Positions 16,534-24,339 of a stretch of 64,000 bases of DNA are shown here, in pieces (within the stretch, counting starts at the first letter, position 1; each line of letters begins with the position of its first letter). Both the position numbers and the translations under genes were made by a program. The DNA is taken from the NCBI RefSeq assembly GCF_000422565.1, contig NZ_AUMA01000003.1:248001-312000 (forward strand), read 5' to 3'. Source of the DNA: Desulfovibrio aminophilus DSM 12254. Its GTDB lineage: Bacteria > Desulfobacterota > Desulfovibrionia > Desulfovibrionales > Desulfovibrionaceae. The notes beneath the pieces were generated by a model. That model was given only the letters and a program-made list of their open reading frames with translations, ran no database searches and was not told the DNA's origin.

Positions 16534-16812
16534 CTATTCCTCCCGGTCGTGCCAGGCCTGCACGGCTTCCCGCTGCGAGTCGTTCAAGCGGAAGCTCCAG
16601 GCCTTCCAGGGGGCGTTCCGCCAACCCTCGGGAGCCTCGTCCTAGCGATCCAAGGCCATGGCGCACATGATGAGCTCCGAGGTACTGCCTTCCATCTGCT
16701 CCCTGTCCGCATGTCTTTCAGGGAGTGGCCGCTTTCGTCCGCCCACAAACCCGCCAACGGCTCGGAGACGAGTTCCCTCTCTGCGCGAAGCCTTCCCTTC
16801 AGCGTTCTTCAC
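16534..16812 (-). pseudogene. Small ORF at end of transfer operon, interrupted by an in-frame TAG
   Basis: From a GTG at 16812, 8 bp after GGGGAG, the frame reads 56 residues (ending ELIMCAMALDR), meets TAG at 16642-16644, then continues open for 35 more codons (DEAPEGWRNAPWKAWSFRLN...QAWHDREE) to a TAG at 16534, 15 bp before the operon terminator. The second half looks like genuine protein (Trp-rich, balanced charge) but lacks its own start. Either the gene is broken, the product is 56 residues, or the amber codon is read through. No homologue is recognised. Confidence 0.5.
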
Positions 16813-16831
16813 GATTTCATCTCCCCTTTTT

Positions 16832-17923
16832 TTAATGGGAAACCCTTTGCGCTTCGGCGCGGTCCCTCCAGTCCACGATGTTCCTGTTCATCTCTTCATG
16901 GGCCCGCGCGGACTGGTCCTGCGCCATCATGTAGGCGACCTGCTGCTGCAGCACCAACTGCCGCTTCGAAACCTCGAGCAATGTCCCCATTATCATGGCG
17001 AGTTCCTGCAAAAGGGCGCGTTCTTCTTTCTGCACGAGTCCCGTGTACCAGTTCACGTTGGCGAACCGGGTGTCGGTCAATAGATTGATGAGCGACATCG
17101 CCGACAGGCCATCGGAATTGATATAGGGGCAGGCGCCTTCACGCCCCATGGCCTGCCACTCCTCCTGCGCCCAAGTCTTCAGGGTCGTGTAGGCCGGTGC
17201 ATTGGCCGCCAGGATGTCGGCCTGAACCTTCTGGGGGACGGCGAGCCGGGCCTCCTTGACCCTGAGCAGCCGTTCATAGGCCCTGCCCTCATCCGAATTT
17301 TTCGCCGTCCCGGACAGCTGCCTGTCCGGGAACGGATTGCTGACCAGATTGCTCAAGATGAAGCCCTGGCCAAGCTGCTCGCTCGTGAGAACGCCGTTCT
17401 CCGGAAACACCACCGATCCGTTGAGGGACTCGGGGGGCAGCTCATCCATTTCATCCAGTCGCTGTTTCTGGTCCTGCCAGGAGGCGGCCCGGTTTCTGCC
17501 GGCGGATCGGCTCGCCAATTCCTTGGCCACGCCGGCCTCGGTCTCCTTGCCTAGGGTGACTCCGGCCCCGAGGGTCGGGGAACCGCAGGCGGAATCGGGC
17601 CGGCTGCGCAACGCGCTGCCGAATTTCGCGTAGTTCTGGTTCAGCTGCCTCTCCGCGGCCTGCGCCTTGAACAGTTCGATGAGCAGCGTGTTCTGACTTT
17701 GGAACTCCTGGTGGGTGACCTCGGTGTTCCGCTTGACCTCCTGTTCCAACACCCGGCCGACCTCTCTGATGGCCTCGATGATGGAGGAGCCCATCCAGTT
17801 GAGTTCCGAAGTTGTGGCGATCTCGCCGCTGCCGCAATCGCCCGTCACATACGTTCCACCGAACGCCTGTCCGGTGGAGATCACCATGGACAGGACCACG
17901 ATGCACGCCTTTCTCCAGCTCAT
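16832..17923 (-). CDS. Exported protein of transfer operon, VirB5/TrbJ-like coiled-coil protein
   Basis: 363 residues from ATG 17923, preceded by GGGAGGGG; the ATG at 17944 overlaps the previous stop but lacks such a site. A signal peptide (MSWRKACIVVLSMVISTGQAFG) is followed by a small Cys pair region (TGDCGSGE), a long helical segment (about 35-100), a central region with two more cysteines (SACGSP, GACPYIN) and a C-terminal coiled coil (ALLQELAMIMGTLLEVSKRQLVLQQQVAYMMAQ). Exported, coiled-coil proteins of this size next to conjugation genes often have VirB5/TrbJ-like or TraW-like roles at the outer face of the channel. The specific assignment is tentative. Confidence 0.6.
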   Translation of the reverse strand: MSWRKACIVVLSMVISTGQAFGGTYVTGDCGSGEIATTSELNWMGSSIIEAIREVGRVLEQEVKRNTEVTHQEFQSQNTLLIELFKAQAAERQLNQNYAKFGSALRSRPDSACGSPTLGAGVTLGKETEAGVAKELASRSAGRNRAASWQDQKQRLDEMDELPPESLNGSVVFPENGVLTSEQLGQGFILSNLVSNPFPDRQLSGTAKNSDEGRAYERLLRVKEARLAVPQKVQADILAANAPAYTTLKTWAQEEWQAMGREGACPYINSDGLSAMSLINLLTDTRFANVNWYTGLVQKEERALLQELAMIMGTLLEVSKRQLVLQQQVAYMMAQDQSARAHEEMNRNIVDWRDRAEAQRVSH

Positions 17924-17940
17924 TTTTCCCCTCCCTTGGG

Positions 17941-18474
17941 TCATGCCTTTTCTTCCTTGTCGATGCGCGGTCGGGCGGGCCGCAACTCGCGGCTGCGCCG
18001 TCGCCAGAGCCAGACCAACGCAGCCATGCCCGCGCCGCTGAACAAGGCCCCGCTCAGGCCCAGGGGCCAGGAGTATTCCTGAGGGCCGCGCTCTTTCTGC
18101 ATCGCGATTTCAGGCAAGCCCATGGCCTTCAGCTGGGCCCGCTCATCCTCGGGCAGGCCCGAACTCAGGCCCAGGAGCATGGCCGCCAGAACCAGGAGCG
18201 CGGCCAGGCCCATTCCCTTCTTCTTCCTCGGCTTCGCCTCGGCGGCCCGGGATGTCTGCCTCTTATCCCAAAGCTCCGCAGCCAGGGTCGCCAGGCTGAA
18301 GAACAGAGTCAGAATGGCCAGGGGCCTTTTGGAGGCGGGCTCCAAACCGACAGTGGCCATGTCCCAGGCCCAAAGCGCGATGCCGACCAGGACGGCCATG
18401 CCGAAAAGCCAAACCACGATGCGCTTCACTCTCAACATACCGCCCCCGGTTTGACGTGCCGCAACGTCTTTCAT
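17941..18474 (-). CDS. Multi-pass membrane protein of transfer operon
   Basis: 177 residues from ATG 18474 behind GGAGG. Four hydrophobic helices can be read: IVVWLFGMAVLVGIALWAW, LAILTLFFSLATLAAEL, GLAALLVLAAMLLGLS and GLSGALFSGAGMAALVWLW. They are separated by a basic loop (RQTSRAAEAKPRKKK), and the tail is Arg/Lys-rich. The gene starts 10 bp after the preceding stop and ends with an ATGA overlap. No family is recognised; its place between the DotA-like gene and the exported protein suggests an inner-membrane part of the transfer apparatus. Confidence 0.65.
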   Translation of the reverse strand: MKDVAARQTGGGMLRVKRIVVWLFGMAVLVGIALWAWDMATVGLEPASKRPLAILTLFFSLATLAAELWDKRQTSRAAEAKPRKKKGMGLAALLVLAAMLLGLSSGLPEDERAQLKAMGLPEIAMQKERGPQEYSWPLGLSGALFSGAGMAALVWLWRRRSRELRPARPRIDKEEKA

Positions 18475-18484
18475 CTCAGTCCTC

Positions 18485-18721
18485 CTATGTCCGGTAGAGG
18501 TGTTCATCGGCCCGGGCCTGCCAGTAACCCACCCAAAACCCGAATTCCGGGCTCCGGCGGGCCTCGGCGTCGGCCATGGCCAGGATCCGGCCCGATGCTT
18601 CCAGGTCCGGCTCCAGGGTGGCCAGGCCGGCCATGTCCAGCCGGTCCTCCAATTCCTCGGCATTCAGCTGCCCGCTCCCGGCGGGCCTGGGCAGCAAGTT
18701 TTCAAACCACATCTCACTCAT
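18485..18721 (-). CDS. Small acidic hypothetical protein of transfer operon
   Basis: 78 residues. The start at 18721 is 7 bp after GGAGGAG; the ATG two codons upstream is too close to that site. Sequence MSEMWFENLLPRPAG then a helical acidic body (ELEDRLDMAGLATLEPDLE, ILAMADAEARRSPEFGFWVGYWQARADEHLYRT). No membrane segment or known domain. It is tightly packed between the DotA-like gene and a membrane protein gene, so probably co-transcribed with them. Confidence 0.65.
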   Translation of the reverse strand: MSEMWFENLLPRPAGSGQLNAEELEDRLDMAGLATLEPDLEASGRILAMADAEARRSPEFGFWVGYWQARADEHLYRT

Positions 18722-18757
18722 ATGCATTCTCCTCCAATGTTGTGGTTGGCGTTGTGG

Positions 18758-20896
18758 TCACGTTGTGGAATCGTTGTTCTTGCGTTGTGGACTTGCGGGA
18801 ACGTCCACTGAAGTCATGGCAAGGTCGTCATCACTGACCTTGACGCCGCTCTGGCCGTTATCGCGCGAGGGCGCCTGCCCCGCCCCAACGCCTGCCCGGC
18901 CGCCCACGCCCGCGGCGTGCTCGGACTTCGCGATCACGCCCGCAAACGTGTGTGAGGTACGCGCCTCATCCGAGGCCTCACCCAGGTCGTGACGCTGCTG
19001 GCCGATCCAGCAGATGACGCGTTCCGGCAGCCAGGTGATAAGCCCGAAGATCTTGTGGCTCAGGACCACGAAAAGGCCGCCCAGGATCACGGTCAGGGCC
19101 ACGGTGGAGATGAGGCCGCGGGGATCCTCGACACTGAGCCCGGCCGCGAAGGTCGAGAATCCGGCGCCAACGAACGCGCCCACGGTCTTGATGAGCGCCA
19201 GGGCTGCCACCAGTCCCGCCACCATGAGCATGGGACGGATCAGGATGCCCAAGTAAAGCATGTAGCCCTGCCGAGCCCGCTCGCCGGCCAAACCCTCGCC
19301 CTCTGGCAGGGCATGGGCGGCCACCCAAAGAGGCGCGGCCACCAGGGATTCCACGACCACGACGAGCCAGCTGACCACGGCGCAGATCCAAAGGATATAA
19401 GGGATTGAAGGCAGGTAGTAGGCCAGGAAGAACCCCAGACCCATGAGGCTGATGAGAGCTGCCCGGACGATCCCACCGATCTCCCGGATCACGGCGGCCG
19501 CGCCGCTGACGGCGGCGTTGGAGGCTCCAAAGCTGATCAGGCCTACGGCTTTGCCGGCCAGGCTGTCACTATGGCCCTTGGCCGCGCCGGCAAGCGCCAC
19601 CGCTCCCAGGTAGCCTGTGCCGGCCACCAAGCCGCCGTTGATGATGGTCCCACCAAGGTCGGCCAGGGTGATGACCGGATCTCCGGAACCCATCCGCCGG
19701 GCGACCGCATCCACCTGCCAGGTCACGGCGCGGCCAAAGAATTGATAGAGCCGATCGTTCCAGGCATCGCCGCCGCCAGTCTGTGCCGCCGCGATGCGTG
19801 CCGCCTGGATCATCTTCGCGTAGGAATCCGCGCGTACCAACGCCCCTGAAACAAGCTCCCCCGGAAGCCCAGGGAGAATCCCGGGGATGTTCGGTTCCTG
19901 CATGGTCGGGGTCGCGAGAACCACCCGGCGAGCCCGCTCGTGCAGGCGGGAAATCGTCCAGTAATAGCTCCCTGCTGAAGCCCAACCGTCAATCTTGGCC
20001 TGATTGGCGAACTGCCGCAGGTCCTGAACGAGTTGGGAGTTTTGGGCTTGCAGCCAGGCGCCCAGATGGGGGATCACGGCCGCATCGTGGGCCTCAACCG
20101 CCCTCAGAAAGTCACTCGCGGAAGGCACTTGCTGGTCAGGGTCCGCCAGCCGTGCGGCCAGGGAGTCCATTTCCTGGGCCAGGCGCGTCAGGGCCGTGAG
20201 CCGGGTCTGGCAAACCTCGTTTTTGCCGCCCGGGCAGGGCAGGTGGATCCGGCCGAACTCGCCCGAGTCGTAGCCTCCGGTGGGAAGGAACGTCAGAATG
20301 TAGGCCCCGCCTTCTCCCCCGGGGACAAACTCATAGGAAAGCAGCTCGCCGCGCTCCTCGTGCTGGTCAGAAAGCGCCTTGGCGCGTGCCCATGTGCGGG
20401 CCCGCAGAATTCCGCCGGCCACCTGCCGGGTGGATTCCTCCACGCTGGCCGGAGCCTCGGCCACGACCATGCCGCCCGAGTCCACGAGTTTGTCCAGCAC
20501 AAGGGCCCAGCCGGTGTTGGCCATGGCGATGGACTGCCCCAAAGTCCACAGCAGGGCCATTTGCATGAGGCTGATGCCACCCGGGCCGACAGGGGCAAGC
20601 AGGGATGTTGAAAAAGCAAGCCTGAGCGGTGTCCAGAAGGTGTGATAGGCTCGGCCCAGCGGGCGGCCATCGTGGGCCGTCCCGACGATTCCCCGAGTCA
20701 TTATCCAAAGCAACAAAATCGAGACGGCGGCCAGGGCGATCGCGTTGAAGTAGCCGAGCAGGTTGAACAGGATGTTGGTCGCCGCGGCCGCCCCATCCCC
20801 CGGCACCAGGGCCTCCCAACCGGCCCCGAAGAGAGTATCCAGAAGTCGAACTGACGCGTCGTCCGGGCGCGGCACCGTCACATCAGACAGGCTCAT
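18758..20896 (-). CDS. DotA/TraY-family integral membrane protein
   Basis: 712 residues. Start chosen at 20896, which has GGAGGT 8 bp upstream; longer frames begin inside the CRISPR-like repeat. An N-terminal helix (FNAIALAAVSILLLWIMTRGIVG) leads into AHDGRPLGRAYHTFWTPLRLAFSTSLLAPVGPGGISLMQMALLW, which matches the conserved DotA/TraY segment. Then comes a large soluble loop (about 130-420), followed by at least four C-terminal helices (e.g. VRAALISLMGLGFFLAYYL, WICAVVSWLVVVVESLVAAPLWVAAHALPEGEG). In Dot/Icm and IncI systems DotA/TraY is an inner-membrane channel-associated protein. Its presence without a VirB4-like ATPase suggests it works with, or modifies, a helper channel. Confidence 0.82.
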   Translation of the reverse strand: MSLSDVTVPRPDDASVRLLDTLFGAGWEALVPGDGAAAATNILFNLLGYFNAIALAAVSILLLWIMTRGIVGTAHDGRPLGRAYHTFWTPLRLAFSTSLLAPVGPGGISLMQMALLWTLGQSIAMANTGWALVLDKLVDSGGMVVAEAPASVEESTRQVAGGILRARTWARAKALSDQHEERGELLSYEFVPGGEGGAYILTFLPTGGYDSGEFGRIHLPCPGGKNEVCQTRLTALTRLAQEMDSLAARLADPDQQVPSASDFLRAVEAHDAAVIPHLGAWLQAQNSQLVQDLRQFANQAKIDGWASAGSYYWTISRLHERARRVVLATPTMQEPNIPGILPGLPGELVSGALVRADSYAKMIQAARIAAAQTGGGDAWNDRLYQFFGRAVTWQVDAVARRMGSGDPVITLADLGGTIINGGLVAGTGYLGAVALAGAAKGHSDSLAGKAVGLISFGASNAAVSGAAAVIREIGGIVRAALISLMGLGFFLAYYLPSIPYILWICAVVSWLVVVVESLVAAPLWVAAHALPEGEGLAGERARQGYMLYLGILIRPMLMVAGLVAALALIKTVGAFVGAGFSTFAAGLSVEDPRGLISTVALTVILGGLFVVLSHKIFGLITWLPERVICWIGQQRHDLGEASDEARTSHTFAGVIAKSEHAAGVGGRAGVGAGQAPSRDNGQSGVKVSDDDLAMTSVDVPASPQRKNNDSTT

Positions 20897-20916
20897 ATCC
20901 ACCACCTCCATTTCCT

Positions 20917-21177
20917 TTTTTGCCCCTGCGCGCAGGGGATTCACGAAGGAGTCCAGCGGCCCGCCCCGTTGGAACCTTTTCTACCCCTGCACGCAGGGGG
21001 TTCACGAAGGGAGCGGAGAGCCGGTCAAAATGGTGTATTTTCTACCCCTGCACGCAGGGGGTTCACGATGACGCGCGAAAGACAAAATTTCTACCCCTGC
21101 ACGCAGGGGGTTCACGTCGTCTCCTTGGCGCGCGGAAAAGCCTCCAACTTTCTACCCCCGCACGCAGGGAGCGCTCA
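20917..21177. CRISPR. Short CRISPR-like array, five repeats, no cas genes
   Basis: Five 29-bp units at 20917-20945, 20978-21006, 21039-21067, 21088-21116 and 21149-21177. The middle three are identical; the first has four differences and the last six, mostly at its end. Each has TTTCTA, the stem CCCCTGC-AC-GCAGGGG, then GTTCACG. The four spacers are 32, 32, 20 and 32 bp and unrelated to one another. Read on the minus strand the repeat starts GTGAAC and ends TAGAAA, recalling type I-F format; the 29+32 spacing also suits type I-E. The array sits between the relaxase and DotA-like genes, so the operon transcript would include it. The last unit overlaps the relaxase stop codon. Confidence 0.65.
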
Positions 21178-23829
21178 GGGCGTCATCTCCATCTCCTGGT
21201 CCATCCCCTGTTCGGGCCCCAGGACCGGGCGGCCGTCCGGCCGCTGTGGCGCGTCCAGAAGCGGACCGTATTTGTAAACTTGTGACTCTTGTACCATATA
21301 TTTTTGATCTGCACAATGTACTTTTTTATTTTTGTTTGGTGTTTGTTCTTTTATGCAATAATCCAAAGACGTGTCTTTCTGTCTAAGTGCGGACATTTGC
21401 TTGATAGTATCAAGAATATTTGAATGTAACGTTTTGTCCTTTCCAAGACACTGAATGACTTCTCTCTCGGCATCCTGCCGTTCAACATAGATTTGAGCCG
21501 TCTTGCGATGGCGGCTCATCTGCACGTAGGAAAGTTCGCGCGAGGCCATGCTTCCGCCCGCCAGGACGTGGGCGTGATCAACCGTCACGCCCTGGGCCTT
21601 GTGCGTGGTCACGGCGTAGCCGTGGGCCAGGGCCTGGTAGTCGGCCAACGGCACGCGGGTTTCCGCGCCCGAGTCCAGGCGCACCAGGAGGGAATGCGCG
21701 CCGGGCGCGCCGGTGATGGTCTTGATGGTCCCAAGGGTGCCGTTGGAGACCGCGAACTTGCGGTTGTTGCGGGTGAAAAGGATCCGCTCTCCCTCGGCCA
21801 GCCGGAGCCTGCCGCTGGTGGTCTCGGCCTCGATCTCAACCGCTCCAAGGCGGCCCTGCGCCTTCAGCTCCGCGCGGGCCGCCCGATTCAGGGCGGCCAC
21901 TTCGGCTCTGGTGCCGGCCAGCATGATGTGTTTTTCAAAGCCGTCCCGGGTCACGCCTTCGCAGTAAGCCCCGGCCATGGACTGGATCGCGGCCGTGCGG
22001 TTCTCCTCGATGTGCAGCAAGCCCCGCTCGGCGTAGGCGGCCAATCCCTCGGCCGCGCGGCCGTCGGCAAAGTCCCGCACGGCCTGGACGGCCCAGCCTT
22101 CGCGTTGCCGCCGGATTTCATCCATCTCCACCGCCCCCAGGCGCGCGGCGAGTGCGCGAAACGCGCCGCCCGCATCGATGGGCTGAAGCTGTCTCGCATC
22201 GCCCACCAGCACGACTTTCGCGCCTGTCTCCCGGGCGCGCTCCAGGAGCGTGGCCATCTGGCGCGAGCCGACCATGCCGGCCTCGTCCACCACGAGCACG
22301 GTCCGGGAGTCCAGGAGCGGTGCGGCCCCTGGGGAAGCCGGGGCCTCCAGGCCCTGGAGCAGGGAGTGGATGGTCTGGGACTTGATGCCGCTGCCTTCCT
22401 CGAGCCCGGCGGCGGCCTTGCCCGCCAGGGTCGCGCCACGGACGTGGTAGCCGCCCGCCTCCCAGGCCGCGCAGGCCGCGCCCAGCATGTAGGATTTGCC
22501 CGCGCCGGCCATGCCCTGCACGCAGGTCACGCCGTCGGGGCCCATGATGTGGGTGAGGGCCCGGTCCTGTTCCCGGGTCAGGGTCCGGGCGGCCCGGGCC
22601 GCGGCCATGGCGGCCGGGGTCACCTGGTGACGAGCTTCGCCGCGCCGGGCTTGGGCGTCTGCGGCCAGACCACGTTCCAGGTCCAACATTTCGCGGCTGG
22701 TGTAGCGGGTTTCCCCGTTGGCGGCCTGCAGGTGGATCAGGTCGGGATGTTGCAGAAATTCGTCCACGGCTTGCTGGATTCCGGCCGCGTCCAGAATGCC
22801 CTGGCCCTCCACGGCCAGGAGCCGGTAGACGTCCGCCGCGCGGACGGTCGAGGCCTGGGCCGTCAGGGCGGCCAGGAGTTCGGCCGCGGTGGGCATCTGG
22901 CGGGGCTCAGCCGTGGCCGCTTGGGCGGCCTCCAAGATTTCCGGCGTCCAGCCCAGATCCCGGGCCCGGGTCTGCCACTCCTCGAAGAGTTCCGCACGGG
23001 GCCGGGCCTCCTTGGCCCTGCGGGTATCCAGGGCCGCCACCTCGGCCGCGCGGGCGGAACCCAGACCTGCCTCCTCCAAGGCGTCTTCGATCTGCTCCCG
23101 GCGTTGGCTGAAGGCCGCGCAGATTTCGGCGGGCACGCCGGCCACGGCGAAAGAGTCCCCATCCCGTTCCACCTGGAAGCCCAGGGTCTGCACCTGGGTG
23201 GCAAGCTCGGCTCGGTAGATGGCGCCCGCCGCCATTTTGTGCCGGTACATCTCGCAGGGTTCCAGGCTGCCCCAGGATCCATCCTGACGAGGGGCCAGGT
23301 TGGCGATCAAGCAATGCGTGTGCAGCTGGGGATCTTGTTCCCTGCTGGTCCCGTGTTCGAACGTCGCCGCGATGATCCCCGCGGGCCGCTCCTGTTCCTG
23401 CCCGCCATGGCCTCGGCGAGAGAGGGCGGCGTTGCGTTCCAGGTGCTCCAGAGCTGATGCCACGGCCTTGGCCTGGGCCGCCTGCAGGGCCCGGCGCAGG
23501 TCTTCCGGGGCTTGGCTCCAGACCACGCTCACGGACTTGGGCGCGGAGAAGCAAAAATCCCAGCCCGGCCGATGGTCCGGGCCCGCGCCCTGGACCAGGG
23601 CCGACCGGCTGTCCGGGTCCAGCCCCTGAAGCACGGCCCGCAGATCCTCGGCCACGACCTGGCCGCCGGCCATGGTCAGGCCCAGGGCCTCCGCTCCTTG
23701 CCCGATCCAGCGGCCGGGGGGCTCGCCCCCCGCCAGGTAGTAGTCTTCCCGCGCCAGGTTGAGCCAGTAGCTTCCAGCATCGTAGCTTCCAGCGTCACCG
23801 TCAGAGGACATTTTGGCGATGGACAGCAT
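21175..23829 (-). CDS. traI: MobF-family conjugative relaxase/helicase (TraI/TrwC-like)
   Basis: 884 residues. The relaxase domain (1-300) has N-terminal tyrosines Y16, Y21, Y30 and Y31, and the HUH histidines H159, H170 and H172 in [16 protein letters not shown]. The RecD2-like helicase follows with Walker A GMAGAGKS (439-446), Walker B VVDEAGM (513-519) and the late motif [18 protein letters not shown]. It should nick one strand at oriT, stay covalently bound to the 5' end and unwind DNA for transfer. The start has GGAG 7 bp upstream and lies 3 bp after the previous gene. The C-terminal 85 residues (DNA about 21280-21470) are encoded by distinctly AT-rich sequence unlike the rest and look like a recent replacement. 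The stop lies in a CRISPR-like repeat. Confidence 0.93.
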   Translation of the reverse strand: MLSIAKMSSDGDAGSYDAGSYWLNLAREDYYLAGGEPPGRWIGQGAEALGLTMAGGQVVAEDLRAVLQGLDPDSRSALVQGAGPDHRPGWDFCFSAPKSVSVVWSQAPEDLRRALQAAQAKAVASALEHLERNAALSRRGHGGQEQERPAGIIAATFEHGTSREQDPQLHTHCLIANLAPRQDGSWGSLEPCEMYRHKMAAGAIYRAELATQVQTLGFQVERDGDSFAVAGVPAEICAAFSQRREQIEDALEEAGLGSARAAEVAALDTRRAKEARPRAELFEEWQTRARDLGWTPEILEAAQAATAEPRQMPTAAELLAALTAQASTVRAADVYRLLAVEGQGILDAAGIQQAVDEFLQHPDLIHLQAANGETRYTSREMLDLERGLAADAQARRGEARHQVTPAAMAAARAARTLTREQDRALTHIMGPDGVTCVQGMAGAGKSYMLGAACAAWEAGGYHVRGATLAGKAAAGLEEGSGIKSQTIHSLLQGLEAPASPGAAPLLDSRTVLVVDEAGMVGSRQMATLLERARETGAKVVLVGDARQLQPIDAGGAFRALAARLGAVEMDEIRRQREGWAVQAVRDFADGRAAEGLAAYAERGLLHIEENRTAAIQSMAGAYCEGVTRDGFEKHIMLAGTRAEVAALNRAARAELKAQGRLGAVEIEAETTSGRLRLAEGERILFTRNNRKFAVSNGTLGTIKTITGAPGAHSLLVRLDSGAETRVPLADYQALAHGYAVTTHKAQGVTVDHAHVLAGGSMASRELSYVQMSRHRKTAQIYVERQDAEREVIQCLGKDKTLHSNILDTIKQMSALRQKDTSLDYCIKEQTPNKNKKVHCADQKYMVQESQVYKYGPLLDAPQRPDGRPVLGPEQGMDQEMEMTP

Positions 23830-23832
23830 GGC

Positions 23833-24339
23833 CTACTCCTTCTTCTGGTCCCAACGTCCGAGGATGAAATCTCTGAAAAACATGAAACGGCGGTTGGCCA
23901 GAACCACGTAACGGTAATAGGTGGTGACGATTCCCGTGACGCAAACCAGGGACAGGATCACCAGATACATTGCGCGCAGGGTTGGGCTGCTCGGGCCGCT
24001 CCAGACCATGAGCCCGAGGAAAACGGCCCAGACCGCCCACCAGGTCGCGAGGGTCCAGCGCATCTCGCGGAGCACACGGGGAAGCTGCTCCTCCGTCAGG
24101 CCCCAGTGTTCCAAGACCTGGCTGAAATCCTTCAGGTCCGGGGCTCCCGGGGCATGCGGGTCGCGGCCAGCGTGCAGCCTGCGCAGGTAGGCCCAGAGGC
24201 CGCGCGAGTCCCGGCCTACCTGTGTCCAAAGAGCCTTGTGCTGGTCGATGGCCAAGCCCTGTTTCAGGGCCGAAACCGGGGTCAGGCCCCGGGCGGCTGA
24301 ACGGCCAAGACGCTTGGTCAGGTCAAGAAGCTTACCCAT
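23833..24339 (-). CDS. Two-helix membrane protein of transfer operon (TraX-like candidate)
   Basis: 168 residues from ATG 24339, behind GAGGAGG and overlapping the coupling-protein stop by 8 bp. The first 100 residues are soluble and helical (KDFSQVLEHWGLTEEQLPRVLREMRWTL). Two membrane helices follow (WWAVWAVFLGLMVWSG and AMYLVILSLVCVTGIVTTYYRYVVL), then a cytoplasmic end RRFMFFRDFILGRWDQKKE. The size and topology recall TraX of IncI-type systems, which neighbours the DotA homologue TraY, but this is only an architectural resemblance. Position between coupling protein and relaxase implies a transfer role. Confidence 0.6.
   Translation of the reverse strand: MGKLLDLTKRLGRSAARGLTPVSALKQGLAIDQHKALWTQVGRDSRGLWAYLRRLHAGRDPHAPGAPDLKDFSQVLEHWGLTEEQLPRVLREMRWTLATWWAVWAVFLGLMVWSGPSSPTLRAMYLVILSLVCVTGIVTTYYRYVVLANRRFMFFRDFILGRWDQKKE

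Noticed and set aside
20920-21285. Short overlapping ORFs with repeated PLHAGGSR, TPARRGFT or PCTQGVH peptides
   Set aside because: They are translations of the CRISPR-like repeat in different frames, not genes; they also extend the DotA-like gene start falsely.
21493-23457. 654-codon open frame on the plus strand over the relaxase
   Set aside because: Antisense shadow of the relaxase/helicase gene, whose motifs are unambiguous.
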